Part shown: piece after piece, positions 26,039 to 34,381 of the stretch
How positions within the stretch are numbered: the stretch's first letter is position 1
How the letters are laid out: each line of letters begins with the position of its first letter
Source of the DNA: JARFQW01 sp963842955
GTDB taxonomy: Bacteria; Pseudomonadota; Gammaproteobacteria; Steroidobacterales; XN24
NCBI GenBank assembly: GCA_963842955.1
Contig: CAWJIJ010000006.1
Location: 1 to 64,000, forward strand
Length of the DNA: 64,000 bases
Reading direction: 5' to 3'
Notes under the pieces: generated by a model
The model's database searches: none
What the model was told of the DNA's origin: nothing
What the model saw: the letters and a program-made list of their open reading frames with translations, nothing else
Made by a program: the position numbers and the translations under genes

Positions 26039-27199
26039 GTGAGCTCACCCGAGATCCGATTCTTCAAGGACCGCGAGGGCCTCAACATCGCCTACGCCAT
26101 GCACGGTGACGGGCCGATGGTGATTTGCCCGGCGTGGTGGATCAGCCACGTGGAGAAGGACTGGGACGATCCGCGGTTCAGGGGGTTCTTTGAGCGTCTC
26201 GGGCGCGGGCTGACGGTCGTGCGCTACGACCGGCCCGGTGTGGGATTGAGCGACCGGACGGGCGAGTCCCGCAGTATGGCCGACGAGGCCGGCATTCTGC
26301 TGGATCTGGCCAACGAACTCGGTGCCGGCCGTTATGGCCTGTTTGCCATGTCCTGCGGCGGACCGCCGGCCATCGTGCATGCCGCACAGCATCCCGACCG
26401 CGTGGACAACTTGTGCCTTTGCGGATCCTACGCCGAGGGTCCGACGATCTGTTCGGTGGAACTCCAGGACGCCATGCTTGCGACCGTGCGGGCCCACTGG
26501 GGAGTGGGCGCCCGGGCCATGGCGGATGTGTTCATGCCCGATGCCGACCGGGACGACGTGCGGGCGTTTGCCCATTACCAGCGCACAGCAGCGGATGCGG
26601 CCGTGGCGGAGCGGCTGCTGGAGCTGACCTATGCGATGGATGCGCGCCCCTACCTCGAGCGGATCTTTGCCGAGACCCTGGTGCTCCATCGGCGCAGGGA
26701 CCGGGCGATTCCTCTGGAGGCGGGCCGGGGGCTGGCGGCGGGTATTCGCGGAGCGCGGTTTGTCACCCTGGAGGGCAGTGCACATCCGCCGTGGATCGGC
26801 GGGGACGACATTGCCGGCATCGCCAATGCGTTTTTTCTTGGCGAGACACAGTCGGCAGAGACCACGGGTCCGGCCCACGCCGCGTCGGCAACCGGTCTGG
26901 ACCGGGAGCATCGCTGCCTGGTAGTGGAGGGCGCCCACGTACCCCTGACCCCGCTGGAGTACGGCGTGATGGTCGCGCTGGTCGATGCCGATGGGGCCGT
27001 GGTGACCCGCGATGCACTGCTGGAGAACGTCTGGGGTCAGCCCTTCGAGGGCTCCAACAAGGTGGACGTGCTGGTTCGTGGCCTGCGGCGCAAGCTCGGC
27101 ATCTATGCCGGGTCGGTGGAGACGGTAACAGGGCACGGGTATCGGTTCGCCGGCTGGCGGGGGCCGGGCACGGCCGGTGATTCCGGCGGCCGGGCGTAG
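26039..27199 (+). CDS. alpha/beta-hydrolase fused to an OmpR-type winged-helix DNA-binding domain
   Basis: This 386-residue fusion has residues 1 to about 270 as an alpha/beta-hydrolase of the type found in signalling proteins: YDRPGVGLSDRTG, Ser105 in AMSCGG, Asp in RRRDRAIP and His in EGSAHPPW. Residues from about 290 to 376 form a C-terminal winged helix like OmpR/PhoB: LTPLEYGVMVALVDADG, then NVWGQPFEGSNKVDVLVRGL and YAGSVETVTGHGYRF. There is no receiver domain, so the hydrolase pocket probably senses a small ligand and controls DNA binding. Whether it still hydrolyses anything is unknown. The start is GTG. Three 11-bp repeats 65-97 bases past its stop, in front of mddA, are a candidate binding site. 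Confidence 0.8.
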   Translation: MSSPEIRFFKDREGLNIAYAMHGDGPMVICPAWWISHVEKDWDDPRFRGFFERLGRGLTVVRYDRPGVGLSDRTGESRSMADEAGILLDLANELGAGRYGLFAMSCGGPPAIVHAAQHPDRVDNLCLCGSYAEGPTICSVELQDAMLATVRAHWGVGARAMADVFMPDADRDDVRAFAHYQRTAADAAVAERLLELTYAMDARPYLERIFAETLVLHRRRDRAIPLEAGRGLAAGIRGARFVTLEGSAHPPWIGGDDIAGIANAFFLGETQSAETTGPAHAASATGLDREHRCLVVEGAHVPLTPLEYGVMVALVDADGAVVTRDALLENVWGQPFEGSNKVDVLVRGLRRKLGIYAGSVETVTGHGYRFAGWRGPGTAGDSGGRA

Positions 27200-27263
27200 G
27201 TGCCGCGGTCTTTTAATAACGGAGAATCAAGGGCTTCCAGCCGATCTGTCTTATTCTTCCTGA

Positions 27264-27296
27264 CATTCTCATCACATCCTCACGGCCTTCTCATGC
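27264..27296 (+). promoter_or_regulatory. three 11-bp direct repeats, candidate OmpR-type binding site before mddA
   Basis: Units CATTCTCATCA, CATCCTCACGG and CCTTCTCATGC are exactly adjacent and share T-[T/C]-C-T-C-A at positions 3-8. An 11-bp period is the classic spacing for tandem winged-helix (OmpR/PhoB) binding. The site lies between the fusion regulator gene and the first mddA copy. Confidence 0.45.
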
Positions 27297-27439
27297 GGGG
27301 GCTCCCGGGGCCCGATAGAGTCCGGCCTATGGGTTCCAGGGGCTCGCCCGGCCACGGCGCATCAGGATGCGCAAGCCGCGAACGAGCCTCCGGGTCACCG
27401 ATGGACGAGGCAAGAAACGGGGGCGTTATTGTGAGCGTG

Positions 27440-28219
27440 ATGACTGATGTGGCTGTGACGAAAGGCGACATGCCCGCTGCGACGACAGGGCGGTTGTTCG
27501 GCATGCTCTATGCCCTGGCCTGCTATGGGATCGGCATGGCGGCCCTGGCCGGATTCGTGGCGTTCGCCTTCAACATTCCGGTGCCCCGCGCAGTGGATAT
27601 CGGACCGTCCGGGCCGACGGGCCTGGCGCTGGGTGTGGACCTGCTGCTGATCGCGCTATTCGGCATCCAGCATTCGGTGATGGCCCGGCCGCGATTCAAA
27701 GCGTGGATGACCCGGATCGTCCCAGAGCCGCTGGAGCGGGCCACGTATGTGCTCGCGACGGCGCTGGTTATCGTGCCGATTGTGTTTTTCTGGCGGCCGC
27801 TACCGGGTGAATTGTTCATTGTGTCCAACGATATTCTGCGAGCCGCCCTCTGGGGACTGGCGGTGCTCGGCTGGGTAATGGTCGTGGTCAGCACCTTTCT
27901 CATCGACCACTTCGAGCTGTTCGGGCTCCGCCAGGGCTGGAACCGGATGCGCGGCACACCGTTTGTATCCGCACCGTTCAGGATCCGATCGCTGTATCGG
28001 GTCGTCCGCCATCCGATGCAGTTGGGAATACTGATTGCCCTGTGGGCCACGCCCGACCTGACGGTCAGCCGGTTGTTGTTCGCGGGCGGCTTTACCCTCT
28101 ATGTGCTGGTGGGTCTGTGGCATGAGGAGCGTGGCCTGGTGGCGCACTTCGGCGACCGCTATCGCGACTACCAGGCGCAGGTACCGTTCATTGTGCCGGG
28201 GCTGAAGTGCCGCGGCTGA
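27440..28219 (+). CDS. mddA: methanethiol S-methyltransferase (MddA-type membrane protein), copy 1
   Basis: This 259-residue integral membrane protein of the NnrU/isoprenylcysteine-methyltransferase-like superfamily has about six hydrophobic segments. It carries the MddA hallmarks QHSVMARPRFKAW, LERATYVLA, FFWRPLP, STFLIDHFELFGLRQ, LVRHPMQLG-like VVRHPMQLG and EERGLVAHFGDRYRDY. MddA methylates methanethiol to dimethyl sulfide with S-adenosylmethionine. The start is taken at ATG 27440; a GTG nine bases earlier is possible, and both copies share that arrangement. It is very close to copy 2 (33453-34232), and the similarity continues about 40 bases past the stop codon, so one arose by segmental duplication. 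Confidence 0.8.
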   Translation: MTDVAVTKGDMPAATTGRLFGMLYALACYGIGMAALAGFVAFAFNIPVPRAVDIGPSGPTGLALGVDLLLIALFGIQHSVMARPRFKAWMTRIVPEPLERATYVLATALVIVPIVFFWRPLPGELFIVSNDILRAALWGLAVLGWVMVVVSTFLIDHFELFGLRQGWNRMRGTPFVSAPFRIRSLYRVVRHPMQLGILIALWATPDLTVSRLLFAGGFTLYVLVGLWHEERGLVAHFGDRYRDYQAQVPFIVPGLKCRG

Positions 28220-28221
28220 GC

Positions 28222-28666
28222 TTCCCTTGATGCGAGCAGAGACCCGATCAAAGGACAGGCGGTTCCCGAAGGTTTTCTTTTCTATCTGCCGCTGACCTCC
28301 GACTGCGCGTATTTCGCGAACGGACAGGCGATCGAACGGGATACCTTCATGGTCCTCGAGCCCGGGTGCGACTTCGTCCCGAGCACCGCTGAAGACCATG
28401 ACTGGTGCGCTTTTTTCGTCTCAACCCAAGAACTCGATCCATTGGCCCGGCCCCTGCAGCAGTCTTCCGTCGAACCCGCCCGCTGCTGGATCAGTCAGTC
28501 ATCACCTGCCCTTGCCGGTGTGATTCGCTCGAGACTCAGTGAGCTGGCTGTGGCCGCGCGTACCCGGAACTTCGAGAAATCGCCTGCGGCCCGCGATGCA
28601 GCGGCCGCATTCTCGGCGCTGGGTGCGCGCATCGCCGCCCGGGAGGATCGGGAAGAGACTGTCCCC
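28222..28666 (+). pseudogene. AraC-family regulator remnant (sensor domain only)
   Basis: The rightward frame reads VPEGFLFYLPLTSDCAYFAN, then MVLEPGCDFVPSTAEDHDW and DWCAFFVSTQELDPLARPL, which is the N-terminal sensing region of AraC-type regulators. There is no start codon, no helix-turn-helix, and no stop of its own: the frame runs antisense into the next gene. It begins where the homology between the two mddA flanks ends and finishes at an ACTGTCCCC motif. Both breakpoints point to deletion or insertion events. Confidence 0.6.
28655..28666 (+). repeat. ACTGTCCC-type motif, copy 2
   Basis: GAGACTGTCCCC marks the exact junction where the AraC remnant stops and the end of the Rieske-TPP enzyme gene begins, ten bases before that gene's stop codon on the other strand. 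Confidence 0.4.
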
Positions 28667-28675
28667 GCTACGCAA

Positions 28676-30658
28676 TCAAATCAGTTCAGCGTCGGTCACG
28701 ATTTCCACGAGGGCCGGACCTTCGTGGCGGATCGCCTCGGTCAGCGCTTCAGGGAGCCTGGCGGCGTCCGTCACCCGCGTACCCTTGCCGCCGCAGAGCT
28801 TGGCGTAGGCCGCGAAACTCGGATTGTGCAGACCGGTCTGCCAGACTGGCCATTCGCCGGCGAGCTGTTCCTTCGAGATCTTGCCGAGTTCCGAGTTGTT
28901 CAGCAGCACGTGGGTGATGTCCATGTCGTACTTTACGGCGGTCGTGAACTCGGCCAGGTACTGACCGAAGCCGCCGTCGCCGCTGACCGAAATTACCTTG
29001 CGGCCGTTGTAGGCTTCCTGATCCCGGGTCGCGGCCCACGCGCCCATGGCGGCGGGGAAGGAAAACCCGATGGATCCGAGGTACCCGGACATCAGCACCC
29101 GCTGGCCGGCGCATTCGAAGTAGCGCCCGAAGGAATAGGTGTTGTTGCCCACGTCCACCGCGATGACTGCATCGTCCGGCGCGGCGTCCGTGAGGGCGGC
29201 GAACACGGTCGCGGAGTTGATGCCCTTGCCGCGGTCGTCGTTCAGCCGGCGGGTCTTTTCCTCGCGCCAGATGGCCCAGCGTTCCGCGAGCTCCGGCCGC
29301 TGGTCAACGGTATGGCTCGGCTCGCCAATTGCGTCCAGCAGGCGTCGCGCCGTCACGCCAATCTCGCCCCACACGGGGACCGCGACCGGGTGAAACTTGC
29401 CCAGCGCCATGCGTTCGAAATCCACCTGGATGATCGGCCGCTTGGGCGTGATGCCGGTGTGGTTGGAGAATGAGGCGCCCAGGGCAATGATGAGGTCGCA
29501 CTCGTTCATGAACCAGCTCGCCACGGGCGTGCCGGAGCGTCCGAGCACGCCGGCGGCCAGCGGATGACTGTCTGCGATCTGGCCCTTGGCCTTGAATGTC
29601 GTCAGCACCGGGGCGTTCAGCCGTTCCGCCAGCGCGGTAACGTCACCCATGGCCTCGCGGGCGCCGTAGCCCACGATCACGATCGGTCGTCTGGCCTCTC
29701 CGATCTGCTTGGCGGCGTCCGCCATGGCCTGTTCATCGGGGACGATGACCGGCGTGGCCAGTCGCCCGGACGGTCCGGATGCTTTCGCGGATTCCGCGGC
29801 CGGCAGGGTCTGCACGTCGTCGGGAAAGATCAGGTGGGCCACGTCGCGCTCGACGATGGCGTTCTTGCAGGCCAGGGTCATCAGCTCGGCGTGTCTGGAG
29901 GTGTGCAGCACGGTCTGGCTGAACCGGGCCACGGGCGCAAACGCCGCGGCCAGGTCGATCTCCTGGAAGGCGCCCGGGCCCAGAACCTGCACGTCCACCT
30001 GGCCGGTCAGCGCCAGTAACGGCGCCCGGTCCACCCGGGCGTCCCACAAACCGGTCATCAGGTTGGTGGCGCCGGGTCCGGCAATGGTCAGGCACGCGGC
30101 CGGTTTGCCCGTCAGCTTGGCATAGCCGGAGCAGGCAAACGCGGCGGCGCCTTCGTGGCGGATGCCGTAATAGTTGAGGCGGCCTTTGCGGGCTTCCAGT
30201 CGCAGGGCATCGGCCAGCCCCAGATTGGAGTGGCCGACCATGCCGAAGACGCTCGTGACGCCCCAGTTCGTCATTGTCTCCGCCATCAGGTCGGTGACGG
30301 TAGTCTCGCGCACCGGTTCCGGTTCGAGGCCCACGTAGATCCCGTCGTCCCGGACCTCGACCGGGTAGAGGGTCTGGCCGCTGTCCTCGTGACCGCCCGG
30401 CGGACGGCCGGTCTTCGGGTCGAAGTCCCAGCCGTGCCAGGGGCAGCGCAGCCAGCATTGCCCGTTGGCGCCCACTTCGATGGAGCCTTCGCCGAGCGGG
30501 CCGCCCTGGTGCGGACAGCGATTGTCCATCGCCGTGTACTCGCCGTCGATATGGGTCAGCGCCATGGAGTGAACGCCGGCCGTCACGGTCTTGACGCGGC
30601 CGGTGGGCAGTTCGTCCAGGCCGGCAACACGGTGCCAATGCCATTCCTTTTCGCTCAT
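28676..30658 (-). CDS. Rieske ferredoxin domain fused to a thiamine-diphosphate enzyme
   Basis: The ATG (30658) has AAGGAG eight bases upstream; the longer open frame is not needed. Residues 1 to about 115 form a Rieske [2Fe-2S] domain with Cys48/His50 in NRCPHQGG and Cys72/His75 in CPWHGW. Residues from about 120 to 660 form a full acetolactate-synthase/pyruvate-oxidase-type enzyme: catalytic Glu in IRHEGAAAFACSGYA, and the TPP motif SGDGGFGQ ending LLNNSE. An iron-sulfur domain on a TPP enzyme suggests electrons leave the enamine intermediate, as in an oxidative decarboxylation, but no substrate is known. It is the last gene of a three-gene operon with a DUF5996 gene and a second Rieske fusion. 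Confidence 0.82.
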   Translation of the reverse strand: MSEKEWHWHRVAGLDELPTGRVKTVTAGVHSMALTHIDGEYTAMDNRCPHQGGPLGEGSIEVGANGQCWLRCPWHGWDFDPKTGRPPGGHEDSGQTLYPVEVRDDGIYVGLEPEPVRETTVTDLMAETMTNWGVTSVFGMVGHSNLGLADALRLEARKGRLNYYGIRHEGAAAFACSGYAKLTGKPAACLTIAGPGATNLMTGLWDARVDRAPLLALTGQVDVQVLGPGAFQEIDLAAAFAPVARFSQTVLHTSRHAELMTLACKNAIVERDVAHLIFPDDVQTLPAAESAKASGPSGRLATPVIVPDEQAMADAAKQIGEARRPIVIVGYGAREAMGDVTALAERLNAPVLTTFKAKGQIADSHPLAAGVLGRSGTPVASWFMNECDLIIALGASFSNHTGITPKRPIIQVDFERMALGKFHPVAVPVWGEIGVTARRLLDAIGEPSHTVDQRPELAERWAIWREEKTRRLNDDRGKGINSATVFAALTDAAPDDAVIAVDVGNNTYSFGRYFECAGQRVLMSGYLGSIGFSFPAAMGAWAATRDQEAYNGRKVISVSGDGGFGQYLAEFTTAVKYDMDITHVLLNNSELGKISKEQLAGEWPVWQTGLHNPSFAAYAKLCGGKGTRVTDAARLPEALTEAIRHEGPALVEIVTDAELI

Positions 30659-30671
30659 GGGGCCTGCTCCT

Positions 30672-31508
30672 TCACTCGTCGGTAGCCAGATAGCGTTCTC
30701 CCGCGGCCAGCAGCCGCGACCACAGGTCCTGAAGATAGGCGGCCGGGTCGTCTGTCGCGACCAGGTCCCGATACAGCAGCACCGCACCGCTGAAGCCGTC
30801 GCTGCGCCACGTGGTGCCGGCCGGCAGCGGGACGGACGGCAAGGCGTCGGGCAGCGGGTGGGCGGTAATGTAAAAATACGGCTCGTCAATGCCCGCGTCG
30901 CCGAAGGCGAATCCGAAGTTCATCTGCCGGTCGGCGTTCTCCTCGTCTGCCGGGTCCTGTCCCGATACCCGGGTGCCGGGCAGCCAGAGCATCGACAGGT
31001 CGAAGTGATGGGGCCAGACCTGGATGGGGCTCGTTTCCTCACGGATACCGGCGCGGAAGTTCTCCAGGGCGCCCGCCACCGACGACAGGGCGCGGTGGAG
31101 ACGCCTGGCCTGTACGGCATCGTAGCCGTGGAATCCGGTGTCCGCGCGCACCTCATCACCGGGGGCCAGGGTCGGATCGAGGCCGGCATCGGTCAGCGTG
31201 TCGTCGAGCCAGGCGGCGATGCGGGCGGCCGACTGGCCGGTCAGTTCCTCGACCGCCTCGCGGTCCAGCGTCCTCGCGCGGAGCCGGCTGGATACCAGGT
31301 CCAGCTCGAGCTCGAAGTCGATGCCGGCGCGAACCACACCGCTGCTCAGTCCGGTGATCGACGGTTGGAGGCTGGCATGCCAGAAATGCTTGCGGCGCGC
31401 CCGGCTCTGCTTCAGCCACTCCCCCAGGACCCGCGACCAGGCATGCAGCGCGTCGCGCGTGTCCTCGATCGCGGCGGGATCGAGCGCCGGAAAGGCGTCG
31501 CTGGCCAT
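30672..31508 (-). CDS. DUF5996 family protein
   Basis: This 278-residue protein matches DUF5996 features: DALHAWSRVLGEWLKQ near the start, FELELDLVSSRLRA, and SPIQVWPHHFDLSMLWLPG in the second half, followed by acidic GFAFGDAGIDEPYFYITA. No catalytic role is known for the family. GAGGG lies six bases before the ATG. It sits 12 bases after the Rieske-glutamate-synthase-like gene and 13 before the Rieske-TPP gene, so all three are almost certainly co-transcribed, which ties this unknown family to a redox pathway. Confidence 0.8.
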   Translation of the reverse strand: MASDAFPALDPAAIEDTRDALHAWSRVLGEWLKQSRARRKHFWHASLQPSITGLSSGVVRAGIDFELELDLVSSRLRARTLDREAVEELTGQSAARIAAWLDDTLTDAGLDPTLAPGDEVRADTGFHGYDAVQARRLHRALSSVAGALENFRAGIREETSPIQVWPHHFDLSMLWLPGTRVSGQDPADEENADRQMNFGFAFGDAGIDEPYFYITAHPLPDALPSVPLPAGTTWRSDGFSGAVLLYRDLVATDDPAAYLQDLWSRLLAAGERYLATDE

Positions 31509-31520
31509 AACGGGCCCTCG

Positions 31521-33134
31521 TCAGGCCGGCGAGACGCCGCCATAGGCGACGCCGGTCAGCTGGCACATATCGGTCTTGAAGGATGTCAGGTCGGCGGCGC
31601 TGAAGCCGGTCAGGTGGTGGTGACCGGCGGCACGCGCGACCACCGTCATCAGCTCCACGGCCGCCTCGAAGAACCGCGCAAGCCGTTCCGCCGCGACGTC
31701 GACGGGGAGCCGCGAGCGCAGGTGTTCCTTCTGAGTCGCGATCCCCACCGGACAGTTGTTGGTATGACAGGCGCGCATGCCCAGACAGCCGATGGCCTGG
31801 ATCGCGGCGTTGGACACCGCGATGCCGTCGGCGCCCAGGGCCATGGCTTTCGCGAAGTCCGCCGGGGTGCGCAGGCCGCCAGTGATGATCAGGGTGACGC
31901 CATCGGCGGCGCAGCTGTCCAGGTGCCGACGCGCCCGGGCGAGCGCCGGGATTGTAGGCACCGAGATGTTGTCGCGGAAGATCAGCGGGGCAGCACCGGT
32001 GCCGCCGCCGCGTCCGTCGAGAATCACGTAGTCCACGCCGACCTCCAGGGCCGCGTCCAGGTCCTTCTCGATGTGCTGGGCCGAAAGCTTGAAGCCGACC
32101 GGGATACCGCCCGTGTGCTCGCGAACCTCCGCGGCGAAGTCGCGGAACTGGCTCAGGCTTTCCCACTCGGGAAACCGGGCCGGTGAGATGGCCGACTCGC
32201 CTTCGGGCAGGTCACGCACTTCGGCGATCTTGCCCTTCACCTTTTCACCGGGCAGATGGCCGCCGGTACCGGTTTTTGCTCCCTGGCCCCCCTTGAAGTG
32301 GAAGGCCTGAGCCTGTTGCACCTTGTCCCAGGAAAAGCCGAAGCGCGCGGAGGCGAGCTCGTAGAAGTAGCGGGAGTTGGCTGCCTGCTCCTCGGGCAGC
32401 ATGCCGCCCTCGCCGGAGCAGATGCCGGTGCCGGCGAGTTCGGCGCCCTTTGACAGCGCGACCTTGGCCTCTTCCGACAGAGCACCGAAGCTCATGTCGG
32501 AGACAAACAGGGGAATGTCCAGGTGCAGCGGCTTTGCCGCGTTGGGCCCGATGACGATGTCGGTGCCCACGGGCTCGTCGTCCAGCAACGGCAGTTTGTG
32601 CAGCTGGCCGACCACGAACTGCAGGTCGTCCCATGTGGGCAGGCTGCCGCGGGGCACGCCCATGGCCGCGGACGGGCCATGGTGGCCGACCTTGCTCAGC
32701 CCCTCGCCGGCCAGCTTGCGGATGAGCTTGACGTGGGGCTCGTCGGCCGTGCCGGTCGGGTCCTGGTAGGCCCCCTGATAGGCATCGCGCTGATACGGCT
32801 GGGGATGGGCCTTCGCCCAGTCGGCGATTTCTTCTTCGTCGACGAAGACCTGGCCGTCCTCGACCCACGCGCCAAACTTCGGCAGGGTCTCGCTGTTGTC
32901 GTACTCGCTCACGCCGGTGTCCAGGCGGTAGTCCCAGCCGTGCACGCCGCAGATGATGTTGTCGCCGTCGATATGTCCGTCCGACATGAGGGCACCGCGA
33001 TGGGCGCAGCGCCCGTACAGCACGCTTACTGTGTCGTCATAGCGGATGACCACCAGGTCCACGTCCGCCACGAGGGCATGGGCGGGGACCCGGTCCTCGA
33101 GGCTCTCCAGAGCACAGATTGGCAAGGCTTTCAC
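31521..33134 (-). CDS. Rieske domain fused to an FMN-binding glutamate-synthase-like domain
   Basis: This 537-residue protein starts at GTG (33134) after AGGGAG. Its N-terminus is a Rieske domain: Cys43/His45 in GRCAHRGA and Cys62/His65 in CGVHGWDY. The rest is the glutamate synthase alpha-subunit-type (beta/alpha)8 FMN domain, with GALSEEAKVALSKGAELAG, GGQGAKTGTGGHLPG, DYVILDGRGGGTGAAP and the three-cysteine cluster IGCLGMRACHTNNCPVGIA, which binds [3Fe-4S] in glutamate synthase. The glutaminase domain is absent, as in N-methylglutamate-synthase-type relatives. It probably transfers an amino group or electrons, but the substrate is unknown. First gene of the operon, divergent from mddA copy 2. 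Confidence 0.82.
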   Translation of the reverse strand: MKALPICALESLEDRVPAHALVADVDLVVIRYDDTVSVLYGRCAHRGALMSDGHIDGDNIICGVHGWDYRLDTGVSEYDNSETLPKFGAWVEDGQVFVDEEEIADWAKAHPQPYQRDAYQGAYQDPTGTADEPHVKLIRKLAGEGLSKVGHHGPSAAMGVPRGSLPTWDDLQFVVGQLHKLPLLDDEPVGTDIVIGPNAAKPLHLDIPLFVSDMSFGALSEEAKVALSKGAELAGTGICSGEGGMLPEEQAANSRYFYELASARFGFSWDKVQQAQAFHFKGGQGAKTGTGGHLPGEKVKGKIAEVRDLPEGESAISPARFPEWESLSQFRDFAAEVREHTGGIPVGFKLSAQHIEKDLDAALEVGVDYVILDGRGGGTGAAPLIFRDNISVPTIPALARARRHLDSCAADGVTLIITGGLRTPADFAKAMALGADGIAVSNAAIQAIGCLGMRACHTNNCPVGIATQKEHLRSRLPVDVAAERLARFFEAAVELMTVVARAAGHHHLTGFSAADLTSFKTDMCQLTGVAYGGVSPA

Positions 33135-33452
33135 GGATCAGGGCTCCCTGTTGGCATGGTCTGAGTTGTGGCGCGTGAGCTGCGGTCCGGGTTTTGCAAC
33201 CCGCGGCGGCGGGCCGATTCCCAGGCAGATGCGGCCGCCGTCGATGACGGCATGACCGGCGTCGTTGGGAGCGTTCATTGTAGTCAGGCTCCCGGCGATT
33301 CACACAAACGCGCACTGGAGCTCAGTGGTGGCGGGTCACGCCGCCGGCCGGGATGGGGTGGCTAGAAATACGCATTGGATGGGCCTATGGAAAGCAGGTC
33401 CGGGCGGGCGTCCGCCGTCAACGGATCGGGCGGGCGGGTTATAGTGGCGAAC
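33135..33452. other. divergent promoter region between the Rieske operon and mddA copy 2
   Basis: These 318 bases contain no gene. They must hold the promoter for the leftward three-gene operon and probably that for mddA copy 2. No clear palindrome or 11-bp repeat like the one in front of copy 1 was found. Confidence 0.5.
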
Positions 33453-34232
33453 ATGACCGACCTGGCGGTGAAAGACGTCTCTGCCGGGGGCGTGAAAGCG
33501 GTGCGCGTCCCCGGCATGCTTTATGCCCTGGCCTGTTATGCGGTGGCGATGGCGGCCATCGCGGGTCTCGCGGCGTTCGCGTTCAATATCCCGGCGCCCC
33601 GCGCGGTGGATATCGGACCGTCCGGGCCGACGGGCCTGGCGCTGGGTGTGGACCTGCTGCTGATTGCGCTCTTCGGCATCCAGCATTCGGTGATGGCCCG
33701 GCCGCGGTTCAAAGACTGGCTCACCCGGTTTGTGCCCGCGCCGCTGGAGCGCGCCACCTACGTGCTGGCGACCGCGCTGGTCATCGTGCCGATCCTGTTT
33801 TTCTGGCGGCCCCTGCCCGGGGAGCTGTTCAGCGTGACCCACGAGACCTTGCGCGCGGCCCTGTGGGGTCTGGCCGCCGCAGGTTGGGTGCTCGTGGTGG
33901 TCAGCACCTTTCTCATCGACCACTTCGAGCTGTTCGGGCTCCGCCAGGCCGGGTGCTGGATGCGGGGCCGGGAGTTCGTGCCGCCGCCGTTCCGGATTTA
34001 TTCCCTGTATCGACTCGTTCGCCATCCCATGCAGCTCGGCGTGCTCATCGCTTTGTGGGCGACACCGGACATGACCGTCAGCCGGATCCTCTTCGCCGGC
34101 AGTTTTACGCTCTATGTGCTGGTGGGTCTGTGGCACGAGGAGCGGGGCCTGGTGGCGCATTTCGGGGACCGCTATCGCGAGTACCAGGCCCAGGTGCCGT
34201 TCATCGTGCCCGGACTGAAGCGCCGCCGGTAA
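33453..34232 (+). CDS. mddA: methanethiol S-methyltransferase (MddA-type membrane protein), copy 2
   Basis: This 259-residue membrane protein is close to copy 1 over its whole length, with the same motifs (QHSVMARPRFKDW, FFWRPLPGELF, STFLIDHFELFGLRQ, LVRHPMQLGV, FGDRYREYQAQ). Stretches of 50 or more bases are identical to copy 1 even at third codon positions, which suggests recent duplication or gene conversion. Differences gather around the linker near residue 180. It diverges from the Rieske operon across 318 bases. A cytosolic-face SAM-dependent methyltransferase making dimethyl sulfide is the family role; the real thiol substrate here is not shown by sequence. Confidence 0.8.
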   Translation: MTDLAVKDVSAGGVKAVRVPGMLYALACYAVAMAAIAGLAAFAFNIPAPRAVDIGPSGPTGLALGVDLLLIALFGIQHSVMARPRFKDWLTRFVPAPLERATYVLATALVIVPILFFWRPLPGELFSVTHETLRAALWGLAAAGWVLVVVSTFLIDHFELFGLRQAGCWMRGREFVPPPFRIYSLYRLVRHPMQLGVLIALWATPDMTVSRILFAGSFTLYVLVGLWHEERGLVAHFGDRYREYQAQVPFIVPGLKRRR

Positions 34233-34381
34233 GTGCGGCTCGATGGGAGCAGAAATCCGGCGGCGGGTTTGGGCGGGCGTTCAGATTTACGGGCAGACAC
34301 GACTCGGAGCGCACTGCGGCGCATGCCCCCGGCTTGGCTGTGACAGGCAGACGCAATGTACCGGTAAGCCGGGAACCCATC

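Noticed and set aside
30591..32186. 531-codon rightward frame across three leftward genes
   Set aside because: It spans the ends of several real genes on the opposite strand and encodes low-complexity Arg/Gly/Val sequence.
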